Shown piece after piece: positions 59,701 to 64,000 of a stretch of DNA of 64,000 nt; the stretch's first letter is position 1, and each line of letters begins with the position of its first letter. The notes beneath the pieces were generated by a model. That model ran no database searches and was not told where the DNA came from. It saw nothing but the letters and a program-made list of their open reading frames with translations. The stretch comes from Anopheles merus. Taxonomy: Eukaryota; Arthropoda; Insecta; Diptera; Culicidae. The position numbers were made by a program, and so were the translations under genes. The DNA is taken from assembly GCF_017562075.2 (NCBI RefSeq), contig NC_054083.1:42807269-42871268 (forward strand). Reading direction: 5' to 3'.

Positions 59701-60948
59701 ACCTAAACAAAAAAAAAAAAAGATATGCTCGAGTAGCCCCCGAAAATGGCAGCCATTTTCAATCAAAATCATTTGTTTGTTGTTTGGGGAGTCCTTTTGC
59801 ATGTGGATGGTGTCCGGGGTTGATGATGAACAATTTTCGGGCCAGGTTTTTGTTAGCTCTGTGGCTAAGTGGCGTCTGCGTTTGGTCGGAAAGATTTGTT
59901 CATTTGGGCCGTCATTGTGCTAGTAGGATGGGAGCGGGTTTTAAGGTGATTTGTGTGTGAGTGTGTGTGTGTGTGTACAAGCTGGACTGTGACTGAAAGC
60001 TCTTGAAATGCCGTATCAAGAGAAAGATAAGTGACGTGCGTGTCACGCTGAACGTGTGAAATTCCCTCCTTCTTGGAAAGCTTAGACAAACCGCCTGGGG
60101 CCAATTGCTGTGCTTAATTGCATGTCTTTACCATTTGTAGAGGGACAATACGGAGTTTCAATTGAAAACAAGATTGGACGACATTATGTTGAGTATTGTG
60201 TGAATAAATAGTGATCATTTTCATGCATTGTTTTGAGTTAAGGAATGAAATTGGATAGTTTAGCGAGTGCCAAAGCATAGCAAATCATGAATTCAAATCT
60301 TGCTCTGGTCGTCGCACCGAAAACGAAGGCATTTTTTCAATTTTAAACAACCCAAAACCAGATTAATTGCGCCTCAATTTCGTTAGGCTTTACATTATCG
60401 AGTTCAAATTGATCAAAACTCCAAAATCATTTGAAATACACTCTTCTTGAACTGTGACAAATGAACAGCTATTGCATCAATAGGCTCTAAATAGCCACAA
60501 AAGACACATAAATGAGCTTTGTTTTAAAAATCGCTATTAACTTTTAGGACGTTCTCGATGTTTTTCTTTTCCTCAAGGACGCATCCAAGGTTTGGCTCCA
60601 AGCTTGTTTGGCAAAATTGTTCAGACGCTTAATAACTAAAGATTTATTATATCTCAGAATCGACAGAAAGGGGCATTAAATATATTTTTTAGCAGAATAT
60701 TCAGTACTTCTTTCATTTGTATCTTTTCATTTGCAGTTACTGTACTGTAGAGACACACTTTTGTGAGATTCTCGGTATTTTGGCAATACCTTTTATGGAA
60801 TATATCATATAAAATGTACACAATATATCTGTTATTACGTATATTTTTGTAAAGCTATCGCCTAACTTTTCCTCCTATCCTGCACACAATATTTACAAAT
60901 AAAAAGTTCTTGCTCAGTGTAACTTGCATTTAGCATTAATTGTAAGTA
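56780..60948. other. Intergenic region, no gene supported
   Basis: AT-rich to 57600, then GC-richer unique sequence to about 60100. The longest open frame in the intergenic part of the window, 309 codons, is at 57945-58874 on the minus strand. It has no recognised domain and is overlapped by a 192-codon frame on the plus strand, so it is not called a gene. A TATATAAA at 59213-59220 has no convincing initiator. A tRNA-like relic lies at about 60250-60320. Confidence 0.5.
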
Positions 60949-61312
60949 CAGTCTGTTCCCGAGCTACGCGGTTCGCGACTTACGCGGATTCTGAGATACG
61001 CAGTTTTCAAAATTTGACAGATCAAACGTCAAATTAATATAATTTGCTGCAAAAATTGCCAAACGCAGTATAAATTGAATTTTTGTTAAAAAATTAAATC
61101 CACTTAAAAGCGAAAAATATCAGAATGTTCGGCACAAATCGTATCAAATAAGTGATAAAGTGTATGAAAGAAGTCAATCAAATAAAAATTACTGAATTAT
61201 CAATTGTATTTTGACCAAGACAGCGAAATTATTTACTGATGTATAAAGCGACTTACGCTGATATTTGAGTTACGCGGATTTCTCGGGAACGCACAAACTC
61301 GGGAACAGACTG
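60949..61312. mobile_element. MITE with CAGTCTGTTCCCGAG ends and TA duplication
   Basis: 364 bases flanked by TA. The left end cagtctgttcccgagctacg is the inverse of the right end (ctcgggaacagactg). Short TACGCGG motifs recur near both ends (60963, 60980 and 61271), giving sub-terminal repeats. The interior is AT-rich and non-coding. TA target sites and CAGT tips suit mobilisation by a Tc1/mariner-type transposase, which is inference. Confidence 0.87.
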
Positions 61313-61314
61313 TA

Positions 61315-64000
61315 CCAGTAGATATCAAAATCATCCCAAAGAGTAATATAATTACAAATTAAGAGTATTTTTTCGTGATGTTTAATATCTTTTCACTAAA
61401 GTACTTCTAAGGTGTTATTCAGAACCACCATTGAAGCTATTGAGATCTTTGCTACATGGACAAGACGCTAGATGAGAATGGAGCCCACACATCCTTGTAG
61501 AAGCCGCCATATCCATCAACAAAGACATGGCCCGTTGTCAAAGTAAATGAAGCCTTAACTTAATTTACTTTAAACAATAACAAAACAATTTCAAATGAAC
61601 TCACTTCAGGGTAAAATGTGCAATCTTCTGGTTTTAAAGATCCAACATTCTAGATCCGATGAATGTTGCTTGACCGAGAATATTACCTGAACCAGTTACT
61701 TGAAAACTGAAGAACTCTAAAATGAAAAAAAGTGCTCAAAACCCATTCCAAAAGCATGTAGAAGTGATTTAACAAACAACTAACACAGCCCAAAGAGGCG
61801 AATGAGCTAGACCTCAAAGTCTCTATAAAAATAAGTAAAAGTAAAAGTAAAGTAACACAGCCCAGCTGCAATACCATCTCCCTTGCAACACTGTGTAAGT
61901 GATGTTCCCGTAAGGAATCTTCTCCCACAACAAGCAAACGACCTTCCTCATGCAACCCATCCCTTTCCCCGCTATCATCCCACATCTCGCAAAAATGACA
62001 AAATGGTGCTAAACGACCAGAAAGTGTGTTTAAACTGTTGCCTTCTTGCATGCCCGGCACGACCCGACCCGAACCCGTCCCCAAAAACCCGTAACCGAAC
62101 GCAACCCGAACCTTCCCAGCTCCGAACCGGGTAGAAAGGCTTTCGGGGCATAAACTTCTCCGCACGGGAAACGGGATGGTAAGGATGAATCGAAAACCAC
62201 CACCTCAGACACTGTTGAACGTGTTTGCCCCGGTGTCTTGGGTTTGGCTCAATGTGTGTGGCAGTGTGTTTGCTTCTTGTCCTTTTTTTGCCGGCATCCT
62301 GTTGCTTCAGCACCGGGCGGTTGTACGGCGGATGTGTTTACCGAGCGAAAGATTCCTTCTCCGGAGCGGCTGATGGGGGGGTTGGGAAAATGTCTCACTG
62401 TGAGCCGCCTGCTCCCTAGCATGATGCTGCTGGAAGCAGGGCGAGACAGAGGAACAGAGGGGGTGCAATGGGTGAGGTTCGTCCTTGTGTGTGCCGAGCG
62501 CACGAACCAACCCCTGAGCTGTGTAAGGATGAGAGCAGTTGCACCGAAGGCAGCTTTCTTGCCACCGTACGATGGGATGGCAAGGTGGCTTCATTGAGTG
62601 AAAATTTACTTTCCCTTTCCGCAAAGGACTATTCGTGACTTGATAGCTACCATCTTGTTCGTCGTGTCGGTGTGTGTGATTGTGGAAATTACTCCGCTCG
62701 GTCGAGCATTTCGCCTGCTCGCTAGACGGCAGCAGAAGGAAGATTAAGATTCACTTCTCTCGAGGGCGTTCGGCAAGGTCGTTTCTTCTTGGCTGGACGG
62801 AGCGCAGCAGCCGAGCCCGTGATGAAGGGCAGCGTTGGCTGTTGATTCTGGTAATGATGATGTTACTCACCCCAAAGCATCCGGCATCCGTCGGCACGGG
62901 GGATTTGCCGGTGTGGCTTTTTTGGTTACGCTATCGGGGGTTTCGGTTTGACAAATCCGCAATTGAAACCACTCCCCTGCTTGATACGGACAATTTGTGC
63001 TGCTCCGTGTTGATCCCCGTCGGGGGCTGATGATTGGGGGCTAGTGATTGGAGCAGTAGCACCATCCTGTTGCTCAAGATGGCAGCAGTCTGTGGGAAGA
63101 TAGCGGCTAGAGGTGGATTGAAATTTTGGTTAAAAGGTATCGCGAAAAAAGGCTGTCTAGGAATAAAATAATTCAAAATTCAATCGTTCGTTCCAGCCTC
63201 TTGATATGCGCCCCTTACCGAGGAGCCCCAGGCAAGCAACCGCATCTTTGCGGCACCATGTTTATTTTTTTGCGCAATAGAGCACCCCTATGTTTGCGCA
63301 CAAATCATATTTAACGCACATTTTAAAAACTCCACCAGCTGATAAGGATTTTTTTTCCTTCCACTCACTTGAACACTCAACGCGCTATTTATCGGCAATG
63401 TGGCTGTGGAAAAGCCTCGAGGTTATTTTTAACAGCAACTTGAACCAACCCGTTGCTCTCTGTTGCGCTTGTTGGTGGGATCCTTTTTCTCTCTCTCTCG
63501 AATCACCCTCTCACCCCTTGCTATTTTAGTCGGAATAATTTCATTTCATCACTCACACATTTTTGCGCGGCACCGTTTTTTCCCCCATTTACGAGTGTAA
63601 ATTAAATGTAAGTTTAATGATTCTGTACTGTACGGGCCTCATCGGTCGGTTGCCAATCGTCGGTGGGTGTTCGCTCGACGTGCGGCCCTCACCTGTGCTG
63701 GAGTGTGCTGGAGTGTTGTGATGTTTGCTATTACAATTTATGCATCTCTCTTTAACTTTCCTTGCTTCCTCTCACTCCATCGGCAACCATTTCTAAGCCA
63801 GAGTGCGTCTGTCTGTCTGTGTGTGAGCTGTTATATTTTTATAAATATATATTTTCCGCAACATTTTGTAGCAACACCACACTTCGACGGGCAAAGTGAA
63901 GTGGGCCGCCAGCACTTCGGTGTTTCGTTTGGCGGTTTGCACTTGGTTACGCTCAACTGGCCCGCGCACTTCTCCCGGCTGGGGTGCTTTGGGCGAGGCA
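61315..64000. other. Intergenic or intronic region at the right edge
   Basis: AT-rich to 61860, then GC-richer unique sequence to the end of the window. No exon with convincing splice sites and a known domain was found on either strand. It could be upstream or intronic DNA of a gene that lies beyond the window. Confidence 0.45.

Overview
The window is nuclear DNA of a mosquito, most likely Anopheles and probably the gambiae complex. It has three intron-bearing insect genes, short (60-110 nt) and long introns, dense CA and CT microsatellites, TA-flanked MITEs and a copy resembling the Anopheles tRNA-derived SINE200. Nothing prokaryotic, viral or CRISPR-like is visible. The species is inferred from the repeats and the protein families.

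Layout. At 431-22914 (+) lies Methoprene-tolerant (Met), the bHLH-PAS juvenile hormone receptor, modelled in ten coding exons with a 12-kb first intron. At 28566-34303 (-) lies the JNK-interacting protein 1 / Aplip1 orthologue in five exons, with SH3 and PTB domains and a C-terminal kinesin-light-chain binding tail. Met and JIP1 are convergent, sharing a 5.65-kb low-complexity interval at 22915-28565 that must hold both 3' UTRs. At 39686-44508 (+) lies tryptophan hydroxylase (Trh/Trhn), the committed step of serotonin synthesis, in eight exons with a TATA/initiator promoter and a distant first exon. JIP1 and Trh are divergent, about 5.4 kb apart. From about 44.75 kb to the end I find no gene I can support.

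All three gene models were assembled by hand from splice sites, and every junction is phase-consistent. The weakest parts are the Met N-terminus (exons 1-2) and the first Trh exon.

Mobile and repeat content: a SINE200-like copy (3974-4162); two copies of a GGAGTCG/GACTCCGGA-rich foldback element, one in a Met intron and one in a JIP1 intron; a 0.63-kb palindromic element in Trh intron 1; three TA-flanked MITEs sharing a CAGGGTTT-type tip; a 364-bp MITE with CAGTCTGTTCCCGAG ends; a decayed 1.66-kb Tc1-like element with IR/DR ends; a degenerate satellite near 36 kb; and many microsatellites.

The three genes do not form an operon or one pathway. JIP1 and Trh both have known neuronal roles and Met is a hormone-dependent transcription factor; no functional coupling can be read from the sequence. 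I see no clear new biological system. The best leads are the Met N-terminus and alternative splice sites, the Trh first exon, and the paired foldback elements.
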